A stretch of 64,000 bases of DNA from assembly GCF_003324565.1 (NCBI RefSeq), contig NZ_QOLA01000026.1:1-64000 (forward strand), written 5' to 3'. Both the position numbers and the translations under genes were made by a program. Of the stretch, positions 46,908-54,714 are shown one piece after another. The notes beneath the pieces were generated by a model. That model was not told the DNA's origin. It searched no databases and saw nothing but the letters and a program-made list of their open reading frames with translations. The first letter of the stretch is position 1. Each line of letters opens with the position of its first letter. This DNA comes from Streptomyces sp. SDr-06. Its GTDB lineage: Bacteria; Actinomycetota; Actinomycetes; Streptomycetales; Streptomycetaceae.

Positions 46908-48947
46908 TCAGGCGGACTTCCGGATCTCCAGGAGGTCCGGCACCGGGGCCAGGTCCTCGAGGAGCTGGCCGGTCGCGCCGTTGAGCCGGGCGCGGGCGGT
47001 GGCGTCCAGCTTGTCGACGGGCGTCCAGGCCTGGTCGTGGTGGGCGGCGTCGAGCAGCTTCTGCACCCGGTCGATGTCGCCGTCGACCCTGGGCAGGAGC
47101 TGGGCGTCGCGGGAGGCGAGCAGCGGGCGCAGGACGCCGAGGAGCTCGCGGGTACCGGCGAGGTTGGCGTCGGCGGTGGCGAGGGAGGTTCCGCTGCCCT
47201 GGTCGGCGTCGCCGGTCAGCTCGAACTGGAGGGTGTTCTCCAGGATCTCGTGGGTGCGCAGCGGCAGGTCGCCCGGGTCGAAGTCCTGGGTGGGGAACGC
47301 CTTCTGGAGACCCGCCGCGTCCTCGGCGAGGCGGGCCGCGGGGGCGGCGAGGTCGCCCGCCGCCTGGCCGTGCCACAGGCCGTACTCGACCCGGTGGAAG
47401 CCCGTGAAGTCCTTGTCGTTCACGCCGTCGGGGCGACCCGCGGTGCGTCCGTTGATCTTCTTGTCGAAGTCCTGGAAGGTGCCGTAGGCGGCACCGAGCG
47501 AGGAGTAGGTGCGGTGCGCGGTGAGCCAGTCGGTGCGCGCGGCGTCCAGATTGCCGCCCGCGATGTCGTCGCTGAGCTGCTTGGTCTGGGCGACCAGGGT
47601 GGCCAGGTTCTGGTTCACGTAGCTCTTGTACGCGGTCAGGGGCGCGGCCAGGTCGGCCTCGGAGACCGGCACGACCGCCTTGGCCGCGCCGCCGCCGCTG
47701 ACGCGTACGGAGGCGGAGGTGACGGCCTTGCCTCCGGTCGGCACGCAGCGCCAGGCGTAGGAGCCGCCCGCGACGGTGGCGACGAGGTCACGGGTGGTGC
47801 CGGGGGCCAGGCCCTCGATCTCGCCGTACACCGCGTTGCTCGCCGGGTCGATGAGGTAGACCTCGGAGGCCTTGTCGCCGGTGTTGTGCATCTGGAAGGT
47901 CTGGCGGCCGGGCTTGGGCGCGCTGAATCCCTTGCCGCACTCCTTCTCGGACACCGCGACGGTCTGGGCGTCGGCGGGCTTGGACCCGCTGAGGGCGACG
48001 ACGGCGCCCGCGATGACGGCGGGTACGGCGACGACCGCGACCGGGACCACCCAGGCGGGCCGCCGTCGCGCGGGCACCCCGGCTGCGGCGGGTTCACCCT
48101 CGGCGGGTTCCGCTGCCTTGGCAGGCTTCTCGGCCACCGTGCGTACGCCCCGGACGAACAGGGTCATCACGACGGCGAGGTAGCCGACGTAGGCGACGAC
48201 CTGGAGCCAGGTCATCGTCGGCGTCAGGTTGAACACGCCCTGGACGAGGGTGCTGTACCAGGCGCCCGGGTCGATGCTCTGGCTCAGGTCAACGGCGTAC
48301 GCGGACTTGCCGGGCAGCACCCCGCCCTCCTGGAGATCCCGCAGGCCGTAGCCGAGCACTCCGGCGGCGATGACGATGAGCACGGCGCCGGTGGCGGTGA
48401 AGAACTTCGTGAGGTTGATCTTCAGGACCCGGCGGTACAGGCCCCAGCAGAGCCCGGCGGCGATGACGATGCCGACCCCGGCGCCGATCATCGGGCCCGC
48501 CGACTCGCCGGCGGCGCGGGCCGTGGTCCACAGGAACAGGGCGGTCTCCAGGCCCTCGCGGCCGACCGCGAGGAACGAGGTGACGACGAGCATGCCCGCG
48601 CCCATGGCCAGCGCTCCGGTGACCTTCTCCTTGATCTCGCCGGAGAGGCTGCGGGCCGAGCGGCGCATCCAGAACACCATAGCCGTGACGAAGGCGACGG
48701 CGACCACGCTGAGCGTGCCGCCGAACGCTTCCTGGGCGGTCCCGGACATGCTGGCGGCGGTGAAGGTGAGCACCGCGCCGAAGCTCATCGCGAGCGCGAC
48801 CGCGGCGAGCACGCCGGTCCACACCTGGGGCAGGCGGGACTTGGCCTCGGCGCGCACCAGTGTCGCGACCAGGATCGAGACGATCAGCCCTGCCTCAAGC
48901 CCCTCCCTCAATCCGATCAAGAAGCTTGGAAACGCGTCGTCCCACAT
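46908..48947 (-). CDS. EfeU-EfeO fusion: ferrous iron permease with periplasmic-type imelysin domain
   Basis: 679 residues. Residues 1-270 are an FTR1-type permease with seven or so helices and the two REGLE motifs (REGLE at 14-18 and GREGLET near 128-134) that bind iron. A linker and one further helix (about 305-325) lead to an EfeO-like part: a cupredoxin-like domain (about 330-430) and an M75/imelysin helical domain carrying FHRVEYGLW and RTHEILENTLQFEL. In most bacteria EfeU and EfeO are separate; here they form one polypeptide. The gene opens the efe operon and has an iron box upstream. Confidence 0.9.
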   Translation of the reverse strand: MWDDAFPSFLIGLREGLEAGLIVSILVATLVRAEAKSRLPQVWTGVLAAVALAMSFGAVLTFTAASMSGTAQEAFGGTLSVVAVAFVTAMVFWMRRSARSLSGEIKEKVTGALAMGAGMLVVTSFLAVGREGLETALFLWTTARAAGESAGPMIGAGVGIVIAAGLCWGLYRRVLKINLTKFFTATGAVLIVIAAGVLGYGLRDLQEGGVLPGKSAYAVDLSQSIDPGAWYSTLVQGVFNLTPTMTWLQVVAYVGYLAVVMTLFVRGVRTVAEKPAKAAEPAEGEPAAAGVPARRRPAWVVPVAVVAVPAVIAGAVVALSGSKPADAQTVAVSEKECGKGFSAPKPGRQTFQMHNTGDKASEVYLIDPASNAVYGEIEGLAPGTTRDLVATVAGGSYAWRCVPTGGKAVTSASVRVSGGGAAKAVVPVSEADLAAPLTAYKSYVNQNLATLVAQTKQLSDDIAGGNLDAARTDWLTAHRTYSSLGAAYGTFQDFDKKINGRTAGRPDGVNDKDFTGFHRVEYGLWHGQAAGDLAAPAARLAEDAAGLQKAFPTQDFDPGDLPLRTHEILENTLQFELTGDADQGSGTSLATADANLAGTRELLGVLRPLLASRDAQLLPRVDGDIDRVQKLLDAAHHDQAWTPVDKLDATARARLNGATGQLLEDLAPVPDLLEIRKSA

Positions 48948-48988
48948 GCCGTTCTCCCCAGCCCTGCAAAGGCGTGCCTCGCCTCAGT

Positions 48989-49007
48989 TAGCGAAGGCAT
49001 ACCTTAA
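48989..49007. promoter_or_regulatory. Iron box (DmdR/IdeR-type operator) upstream of efeUO
   Basis: TTAGCGAAGGCATACCTTA agrees at 13 or 14 of 19 positions with the IdeR/DmdR consensus TTAGGTTAGGCTAACCTAA, including TTAG, AGGC and ACCT. It lies about 40 bases before the efeUO start. A weaker half-site (AAAGGCGTGCCT, near 48969-48980) is adjacent. Repression by iron-loaded DmdR/IdeR is inferred. Confidence 0.7.
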
Positions 49008-49026
49008 TCACAGAGCCTGTGAGACG

Positions 49027-49042
49027 TCTACACAGGTGTAGT
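49027..49042. promoter_or_regulatory. TCTAC-N6-GTAGT palindrome
   Basis: TCTACACAGGTGTAGT: arms CTACAC and GTGTAG with two bases between. Same outline as the candidate BlaI sites at 42043 and 44184, with a spacer one base longer. Confidence 0.45.
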
Positions 49043-49188
49043 CAAGTGGTTTCCACGGGGTGGTCGGGCAGCGATCGCGGCCCCACCGGCCGGGTGCGGG
49101 GCCGGCGCCCCGCGGACGGTTTTGGCCCGGCGCGTGCTGGGCCGCGCTCCGGGCCCACCCCCTCCCCCCGGCGCCCACAGCTCCATCG

Positions 49189-49204
49189 TCTACAGTCGCG
49201 TAGA
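49189..49204. promoter_or_regulatory. TCTAC-N6-GTAGA palindrome
   Basis: TCTACAGTCGCGTAGA lies within the perfect inverted repeat GTCTAC-N6-GTAGAC (49188-49205), about 110 bases before the COG4705-like membrane protein gene. It may be an operator for that gene. Confidence 0.45.
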
Positions 49205-49312
49205 CATTCACCGGGTGGCGATCACTCCCGGATCGGACTCATGGGCCCAACCATGCCCGCATCAGGGGCGGTTGAGGGCTGGGCGCGCTGCGCCGGGAGG
49301 GCAGGAACGACG

Positions 49313-50140
49313 ATGGGGCAGCCGAGCAGCGAGGCGACGACCAGGCCCGCACCACGGGGAGGGACCCGCCGGGCCGCACGCGCGGGCGACTCCGCCTGGA
49401 GCAAGGTGCCCGAGGTCACCGTCCTGTTCTGGATCGTCAAGGTGCTCACCACCGGCATGGGCGAGACCGCGTCCGACTTCCTCGGCCGCACCCTCGGCCC
49501 GATCCCGGCCGGAGGGCTCGGACTCGCGGGCCTGGTCATCGCGCTGGTGGCGCAGTTCCGCAGCGACCGGTACCGGCCGTGGACGTACTGGTCGGCGATC
49601 GTGATGGTCAGCGTGTTCGGCACGATGGCCGCCGACGTCGTGCATGTGGTGGTCGGCATTCCCTACACGGTCTCCACGGTCGCCTTCACCGTGGCGCTGG
49701 CCGCCGTCCTCATCGCCTGGTACGCCGGCGAGCGGACGCTGTCGATCCACAGCATCCGCACCCGCCGCCGCGAGGTCTTCTACTGGGCGACCGTGCTCGC
49801 GACCTTCGCGCTGGGCACCGCGGTCGGCGACCTGACGGCGGGCACGCTGAAGCTCGGCTACCTCGCGTCGGGCTTCCTCTTCGCCGCCCTGATCTCCGTG
49901 CCCGCCCTGTCCGGCCGCTTCCTCGGGCTCAACGCGGTGGCCGCCTTCTGGTGGGCGTACGTCCTGACCAGGCCGCTCGGCGCGTCCTTCGCCGACTGGA
50001 TGGGCGTCCCCACCACGCGCAACGGGCTCGGCTGGGGCACCGGCCCGGTGACGCTGGCCCTGATCGTCCCGATCGTCGCCCTGGTCGCCTACCTCGCGGT
50101 CAGCCACAAGGACACCCCGCCCGAGCAGCCCGCCGCCTGA
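49313..50140 (+). CDS. COG4705-like integral membrane protein
   Basis: 275 residues from the ATG at 49313, which has GGGAGGGCAGGAA upstream; the frame is open much further but without coding character. After a basic N-terminus of about 35 residues come roughly seven to eight helices. The repeated pattern VTVLFWIVKVLTTGMGETASDFLGRTLGP and FYWATVLATFALGTAVGDLTAGTLKLGY is the hallmark of this family of duplicated membrane proteins (in each half, a TxGxxxxD signature). Function is unknown; some relatives are linked to metal homeostasis or stress genes. It diverges from the efe operon. Confidence 0.78.
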   Translation: MGQPSSEATTRPAPRGGTRRAARAGDSAWSKVPEVTVLFWIVKVLTTGMGETASDFLGRTLGPIPAGGLGLAGLVIALVAQFRSDRYRPWTYWSAIVMVSVFGTMAADVVHVVVGIPYTVSTVAFTVALAAVLIAWYAGERTLSIHSIRTRRREVFYWATVLATFALGTAVGDLTAGTLKLGYLASGFLFAALISVPALSGRFLGLNAVAAFWWAYVLTRPLGASFADWMGVPTTRNGLGWGTGPVTLALIVPIVALVAYLAVSHKDTPPEQPAA

Positions 50141-50172
50141 CCGGAGCCCACTTCCGCGCCCCGCAAGATGGT

Positions 50173-50198
50173 GGAATGTTCAACAACACCGCGGTGTT
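50173..50198 (+). promoter_or_regulatory. Sigma-R type promoter of the TPR gene
   Basis: GGAAT (50173-50177), 18 bases, then GTT (50196-50198): an exact match to the SigR consensus GGAAT-N18-GTT. The spacer contains most of the palindrome CAACACCGCGGTGTTG. It implies thiol-stress induction and shows that an ATG at 50176 lies inside the promoter and cannot be the start codon. Confidence 0.75.
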
Positions 50199-50247
50199 GA
50201 GCGGGGTGCACGGCCCCGGCATCCGGGGCCCGGGACAGGACGAGCCG

Positions 50248-50625
50248 ATGACCGCCGTACGCAGTGAAGCACCCGACAGCTACTACGAGTTCGGGACCCC
50301 CGCCGAGCGCTGGGAGCGGGCCCGGATGTTCTTCGAGGCCAAGGAGTACGTCACGGCCGCGGACATCCTGACCGGCCTGGTCGCCGAGGTGCCCGAGCAG
50401 GTGGCGCCGCGCCTGCTGCTCGCGCGGGCCTACTACCACTCGGCCCGCCTGCGGAAGGCGGAGGCGGAACTGCGCACGGTCCTCGAACGCGACCCCGTCG
50501 AGCAGTACGCCCTGCTCATGCTGGGCCGCACCCTGGAGCGCCAGGGCCGCCCGGTCGAGGCGGCGCCGTACCTGCGGGTGGCCGCGGCCATGGCGGGCGA
50601 CCTCCCCGCCCCCGACCGAGCCTGA
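50248..50625 (+). CDS. Tetratricopeptide-repeat protein
   Basis: 125 residues from the ATG at 50248, preceded by AGGACGAG. The SigR promoter upstream overlaps an earlier in-frame ATG, which fixes this start. Two to three TPR units are visible: WERARMFFEAKEYVTAADILTGLVAEVPEQVAPRLLLARAYYHS, then LRKAEAELRTVLERDPVEQYALLMLGRTLERQGRPVEAAPYLR. Such short proteins are protein-protein adaptors or chaperones. Induction by disulfide stress is inferred. A strong hairpin terminator follows. Confidence 0.85.
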   Translation: MTAVRSEAPDSYYEFGTPAERWERARMFFEAKEYVTAADILTGLVAEVPEQVAPRLLLARAYYHSARLRKAEAELRTVLERDPVEQYALLMLGRTLERQGRPVEAAPYLRVAAAMAGDLPAPDRA

Positions 50626-50632
50626 GGGCGCG

Positions 50633-50660
50633 GGGCGCCCCTCGTCGGCGAGGGGCGCCC
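50633..50660 (+). terminator. Strong hairpin terminator after the TPR gene
   Basis: A perfect 12-base stem: GGGCGCCCCTCG (50633-50644), loop TCGG, CGAGGGGCGCCC (50649-50660), eight bases after the stop codon. No T tract. Confidence 0.8.
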
Positions 50661-50733
50661 GTCGGGCAGCACTTTCCGGCCAACCCGACTGCACCCAGTG
50701 ACAGCTTCATCACGCTGTGCCACATTGCTGCGC

Positions 50734-51783
50734 ATGAACCAATCCGCCGTTTTCTGCACCGTCGTACCTCCCCACATCCTCGAGCACCTCGCCCAGCACG
50801 AGGACCCCGCCCTGCACGAGCCCGCGCGCCGCACCCTGGAGCACGACTCCCTGCTGCGCACCCAGCGCCGGATCACCACCGTCCGCGGCGCCGCCGCCCC
50901 CGCCGGCACGCCGTCCGACAAGCCCCAGCGCACCATCTACGACGCCGGGCACCTGGAGACGCTGCCCGGCAGGAAGGTGCACGCCGAGAGCGATCAGCCC
51001 TCGGCCGACGCCACCGTCAACCGGGCGCACGCGGGCCTGGGTGCCACGTTCGAGTTGTATCTCAAGGCCTACGGACGCCACTCCATCGACGGCTCGGGGC
51101 TGCCGCTGAACGCGAGCGTGCACTACGGCGCGAAGTACGACAACGCCTTCTGGAACGGCGAGCGGATGGTGTTCGGCGACGGCGACGGCGAGCTGTTCCT
51201 CGACTTCACGCTGCCGGTCGACGTCATCGGCCACGAACTGACCCACGGCGTCACGCAGTACACCGCGAACCTGGAGTACTTCGGCCAGTCGGGCGCGCTC
51301 AACGAGTCCGTGTCCGACGTGTTCGGCTCGCTGATCAAGCAGTACGCGCTGGGCCAGAGCGCCGACCGGGCGGACTGGCTCATCGGCGCGGGGCTGCTCG
51401 GCCCGGACGTCCACGGCGACGCGCTGCGCTCGATGAGGGCCCCCGGCACGGCGTACGACGACCCGCGGCTCGGCAAGGACCCGCAACCGGCCGCCATGGA
51501 CGACTACGTGCGCACGAGCAGCGACAACGGCGGGGTGCACATCAACTCGGGCATCCCCAACCACGCCTTCTACCTGGTGGCCACGGCACTCGGCGGCAAC
51601 GCCTGGGAGCGGGCCGGGAAGATCTGGTACGCCGCGCTCACCGGCGGCGAGCTCGCGGCGGACGCCCAGTTCGCCGACTTCGCCCGGCTGACCGCGGCGA
51701 CGGCGCGCGGCCTGTTCGGCGAGGGCGACGAGATCGGGGCGGTGCTCAAGGCCTGGTCCCAGGTCGGCGTGCCGGCGACCTGA
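50734..51783 (+). CDS. Protealysin-like M4 metallopeptidase
   Basis: 349 residues from the ATG at 50734, with no signal peptide. A short propeptide-like start carries the PPHIL motif (residues 9-13), as in protealysin-type precursors, with Cys7 just before it. The catalytic domain has H167ELTH171 and Glu191 in LNESVSDVFG, with exactly the thermolysin spacing, then NGGVHINSGIPNHAFY for the substrate-stabilising His. Members of this group are cytoplasmic or exported without classical signals. The partner inhibitor (emfourin) that often follows is not seen here; the next gene is a convergent mgtC. Confidence 0.9.
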   Translation: MNQSAVFCTVVPPHILEHLAQHEDPALHEPARRTLEHDSLLRTQRRITTVRGAAAPAGTPSDKPQRTIYDAGHLETLPGRKVHAESDQPSADATVNRAHAGLGATFELYLKAYGRHSIDGSGLPLNASVHYGAKYDNAFWNGERMVFGDGDGELFLDFTLPVDVIGHELTHGVTQYTANLEYFGQSGALNESVSDVFGSLIKQYALGQSADRADWLIGAGLLGPDVHGDALRSMRAPGTAYDDPRLGKDPQPAAMDDYVRTSSDNGGVHINSGIPNHAFYLVATALGGNAWERAGKIWYAALTGGELAADAQFADFARLTAATARGLFGEGDEIGAVLKAWSQVGVPAT

Positions 51784-52297
51784 CGCGGGCACGCTCCACG
51801 ACCGGCCGGGCGCACGGGACCGTCGCGCGCGTCTCGTCCCGCACGTCCTCGGCATCAAAGGCGTCCGGATCGCGCTGGGGCGCGCGGTCGATCAGCCGCC
51901 CGGCCGGTCGCAGCAGCAGGTGCACGGCGAGCACGGTGACGGTGCCGAGCAGCGCGAGGTCGAGCCGGCCCGAGGCCGCGAGCACCCCGAGCGCCGCCGA
52001 ACACCACAGGGTGGCGGCGGTGTTGAGGCCGTGGACGGAGGCGCCGTCGCGCAGGATGACGCCTCCGCCCAGGAAGCCGACGCCGGAGACGACGTAGGAC
52101 GCGACCCGGGTGGGGCTGCCCGCGTCGCCGACCGCCTCGCTGTAGAGGACGAACAAGGTGGCCCCGGCGGCGACGAGGGCGTTGGTGCGCAGCCCCGCGG
52201 TGCGGGCGCGCCACTGCCGCTCGACGCCTACCAGGGCGCCGCAGCCGACGCCGACGGCGAGCCGCAGGGCGAAGTCGAAAGTGGTGAGGGTGGACAC
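51746..52297 (-). CDS. MgtC/SapB-family membrane protein, short form
   Basis: 183 residues. The family core is complete: FALRLAVGVGCGALVGVERQWRARTAGLRTNALVAAGATLFVL, VVSGVGFLGGGVILRDGASVHGLNTAATLWCSAALGVLAASG, with four to five helices. After LLLRPAGRLIDRAP the protein ends in an Arg/Pro-rich tail that overlaps the 3' end of the M4 peptidase gene by 38 bases, instead of the usual ACT-like C-terminal domain of about 70 residues. It may therefore be truncated. MgtC proteins act in magnesium and phosphate homeostasis and inhibit F-type ATP synthase in pathogens; the role in this organism is not established. Confidence 0.85.
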   Translation of the reverse strand: MSTLTTFDFALRLAVGVGCGALVGVERQWRARTAGLRTNALVAAGATLFVLYSEAVGDAGSPTRVASYVVSGVGFLGGGVILRDGASVHGLNTAATLWCSAALGVLAASGRLDLALLGTVTVLAVHLLLRPAGRLIDRAPQRDPDAFDAEDVRDETRATVPCARPVVERARVRSPARRPGTRP

Positions 52298-52499
52298 GGG
52301 GAGCTCCTCTCACCCGGCCGGGACCGGCCGGACGCACCGGCCCGGCGGCGCGTCGTGGGCGCTACCGCCGACCGGAGGGGTGTGGGGACGGGGAGCGGGG
52401 GGACCGTCGCCGGTCCGCGCCGCTGTGACTTCGCTCCATGTCCTCACCCCCTTCCCGGGCTCCTGGTCCCGCTGGGGACCGGCTGTCGACCCTACCCGC

Positions 52500-52521
52500 T
52501 ATTTGCATATCTGCGCAAATA
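52500..52521. promoter_or_regulatory. TATTTGC-N8-GCAAATA inverted repeat
   Basis: A perfect 7-base inverted repeat (arms 52500-52506 and 52515-52521) that stands out as AT-rich in a GC-rich gap. It lies between the phosphodiester glycosidase stop (52542) and mgtC (start 52297), about 200 bases before mgtC, and is reminiscent of ArsR/SmtB-type metal-sensor operators. Confidence 0.4.
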
Positions 52522-52541
52522 CCCGGGTGCCGGACCGCCCC

Positions 52542-53798
52542 TCACTTCCCGTACACGGCCACGAAGTCCCGGGTCGCCTGGTTGTAGTAGCGCTCGGGCG
52601 GATTCTCGAAGTCGAGCAGGTTGGTGGGCTTCGGGTCGGCGGGGTCCTGCGCCGGGTCGTAGCTCATGAAGGAGGGCCAGGCGCGGTTCATGTCGAGCGG
52701 CATCGCCCGCACGGCCCCCGCCTGCTGCATGAGTTCGGCGAGGCTCCGGGCGGTGAGCGCCTGCCCGACGACCATGATGACGTCGCCCTGCGCCGTCACA
52801 CCGACCCCCGAGCGCTCCACGAACATCCGGCTCTGGTCGGTGGCGCCCCACTTGGAGTCGACGTCGATGTCGGGCACGACCCTGCCGTTGTCGACCATGA
52901 GCTCAAGACACTGGCGTACGCCGACCACGTCGCGCGTCATCGCCATGTCACGCCCCCACACGCCGATCCTGATCGAGCCGTCCCGGTAGAAGACCTCCGA
53001 GGCCGCGCCGTCGCGCAGCCTCCCCGCCGTCTCGCCGTCGAGGTAGAAGCCGCCGCGCGAACCACCGTCGGTGATCTTGAAACCGCCGTTCCATGTGGCG
53101 AGGAGGCCGGTGCGCCTGCCCTTCGGGATGGTGGGCGGCACGGAGAACGTGCCGCCGGGCTCGCGCACTCCCGGGTGCAGTTCGAAGCGGGCCTTCGTAC
53201 CGCTGATCCAGGCGACGGCCGCCTGATAGGAGGTGTGGTCGCGGTCGGGCCGTACGTAGGTGCCCTGCACCACGGGTTCACCGTGCGCGGCGCTCAGGAC
53301 CCGCCACACGCCCTCCCCCGGCAGCGCCGGGGCGACCAGCGGCCGCATCGGGGCGCGCAGCGGGATCTCCTGGTGGCGGACCGGCACGGCCGGGGCCGTC
53401 GCCTTCATCCGGGCCAGCGCCTCACCCGGCAGGTCCCCGCCCACCTGCGGCGGGTCGAGTTCGTACTGGAGGTTCTCCAGCTTGTCGACGACCGGACCGA
53501 GCCGGTGTTCGCGGGCCCAGCCGGCCAGCCGCGCCGCCGTGCTGTCGTCACCGGGGTAGGTCAGCGCCTCCCCCACCGAGTAGCCGAGGGTGCCGACACA
53601 GAGCACGCCCACCGCGAGCGCGCCGCGGGTGGCCAGCCTGCGCCGCTTGAGCTGATGCGGCGTCAGTGCGCTCCGGGGCCGCCACGGCACCAGGCGCCGT
53701 CGGCGGGGTGGTGCCGCGTCGCGCGGGGCCATCGGGTCGGGTCCGTTCCGTTCGCCCTCGACGCCGCCGCCGTTCGGCCGTCCCGACCTGTGCGCCAT
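52542..53798 (-). CDS. Phosphodiester glycosidase-family (NAGPA-like) membrane-anchored protein
   Basis: 418 residues from the ATG at 53798, which has GAGAGGGCGAC upstream; an upstream in-frame start has no site. A basic cytoplasmic head leads into a membrane helix (about 56-76, TRGALAVGVLCVGTLGYSVG). The extracellular domain (about 165-415) has the family motifs ATWNGGFKITDG, GGFYLDGETAG, RQCLELMVDNG, KWGATDQSRMFVERSGVGV and PLDMNRAWPSFMSY. Relatives remove GlcNAc from phosphodiesters or act on exopolysaccharides and teichoic-type polymers. The gene is monocistronic with an AT-rich promoter region upstream. Confidence 0.85.
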   Translation of the reverse strand: MAHRSGRPNGGGVEGERNGPDPMAPRDAAPPRRRRLVPWRPRSALTPHQLKRRRLATRGALAVGVLCVGTLGYSVGEALTYPGDDSTAARLAGWAREHRLGPVVDKLENLQYELDPPQVGGDLPGEALARMKATAPAVPVRHQEIPLRAPMRPLVAPALPGEGVWRVLSAAHGEPVVQGTYVRPDRDHTSYQAAVAWISGTKARFELHPGVREPGGTFSVPPTIPKGRRTGLLATWNGGFKITDGGSRGGFYLDGETAGRLRDGAASEVFYRDGSIRIGVWGRDMAMTRDVVGVRQCLELMVDNGRVVPDIDVDSKWGATDQSRMFVERSGVGVTAQGDVIMVVGQALTARSLAELMQQAGAVRAMPLDMNRAWPSFMSYDPAQDPADPKPTNLLDFENPPERYYNQATRDFVAVYGK

Positions 53799-54138
53799 GT
53801 CGCCCTCTCTCGGCCTGCTCGGGACCTCGCGGTCCATCGCACGGAGGTCTCGCTCCTCCGCGGACGACAGTCGTGAGTCGGCCGCCGTGCCGTTTCACAA
53901 CCTAAGCGCGCTTTTCCGACATATCGACCGGGGCCGGGCGACCGGATTACCCTCTGGCCGCCGCCGGCGCGCACGACGCTGCGTGAGGTGATGGGGTTTC
54001 ATCCGGCCCGGAGCAGGGGGCGGCTGCCGGTGGGCGGAGCTGTCGGACACGGCCGCAGGGACGATCTCCCGGCCGTGCGGTGAACCTCTCGGAGCCCGCG
54101 CACCGCGCCGCCCGGGCCTGCGGCAGGCCACCTGCCGA
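53799..54138. other. Intergenic region upstream of the phosphodiester glycosidase gene
   Basis: Non-coding. A comparatively AT-rich patch around 53885-53935 contains the palindrome AAGCGCGCTT (53904-53913) and is the likely promoter for the leftward gene. Nothing else is recognised. Confidence 0.5.
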
Positions 54139-54714
54139 CTACACGACCGAGGACGCCCCGTCGGCCCCGAAGGGGGCCTGGCCGAGCGGCCCCGAAGACA
54201 CCAACGGCCCTTCCCCCGTGGGAAGTTCGAGCTCGGGACGGTCCCACATCACCGCGGGCGGGCGGGCCACGACAGTACCGACGCGCCGCGCCCCCACGCC
54301 GAGGTAGAAGCCCTCGGCGGGCGGATGGGAGACGATCCGCACGCCGGCCAGTCCGGCCGCGCGCGCCTCGCGCTTCATGTGGTCCATGAGGAGGCGCCCG
54401 ATCCCCCGGCCCTGTGCGTCGTCCGCGACGAACATCAGGTCCAGTTCGGGCGGGCTCAGGACCAGCGCGTAGAAGCCGAGGATCCGGCCGTCCTGGCCGA
54501 CGGCGACATGGACCCGATGGGTCTCGATGTAGTCCGGGCCCACCCGGTATCCGGCGATCATCGGCGCGTACGGGCCCTCGTAGGCGCTGGAGGTGCGGAC
54601 CAGGCGGGTCAGCCGTCTGGCGTCGCGGGCGCTCGCCCGGCGGACGCTCGCCCCGGCGCGCTCGTCGCGGCCCCCACCCGTAACGCGTGAAGTCATGAGG
54701 AGAGTATTACTCAC
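54139..54714 (-). CDS. GNAT-family N-acetyltransferase
   Basis: 191 residues from a GTG at 54714 that overlaps the stop of the ArsR-type gene (GTGA); an ATG at 54696 is the alternative. The fold begins VRRASARDARRLTRLV; the acetyl-CoA loop is VADDAQGRGIGRLLMDHMKREARAAG with R-G-x-G-x at the pyrophosphate site, followed by FYLGVGARRVG. It acetylates a small molecule or protein amine. Coupling to a regulator suggests a resistance or detoxification unit together with the divergent exporter, which is inference. Confidence 0.87.
   Translation of the reverse strand: MSNTLLMTSRVTGGGRDERAGASVRRASARDARRLTRLVRTSSAYEGPYAPMIAGYRVGPDYIETHRVHVAVGQDGRILGFYALVLSPPELDLMFVADDAQGRGIGRLLMDHMKREARAAGLAGVRIVSHPPAEGFYLGVGARRVGTVVARPPAVMWDRPELELPTGEGPLVSSGPLGQAPFGADGASSVV

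Larger units (their letters stand above)
48948..49312. other. Divergent regulatory region, efeUO / COG4705-like gene
   Basis: Non-coding, 365 bases. Nearest efeUO are the iron-box-like elements; further on are two TCTAC...GTAG palindromes at 49027-49042 and 49189-49204. No gene or RNA is apparent. Confidence 0.6.
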
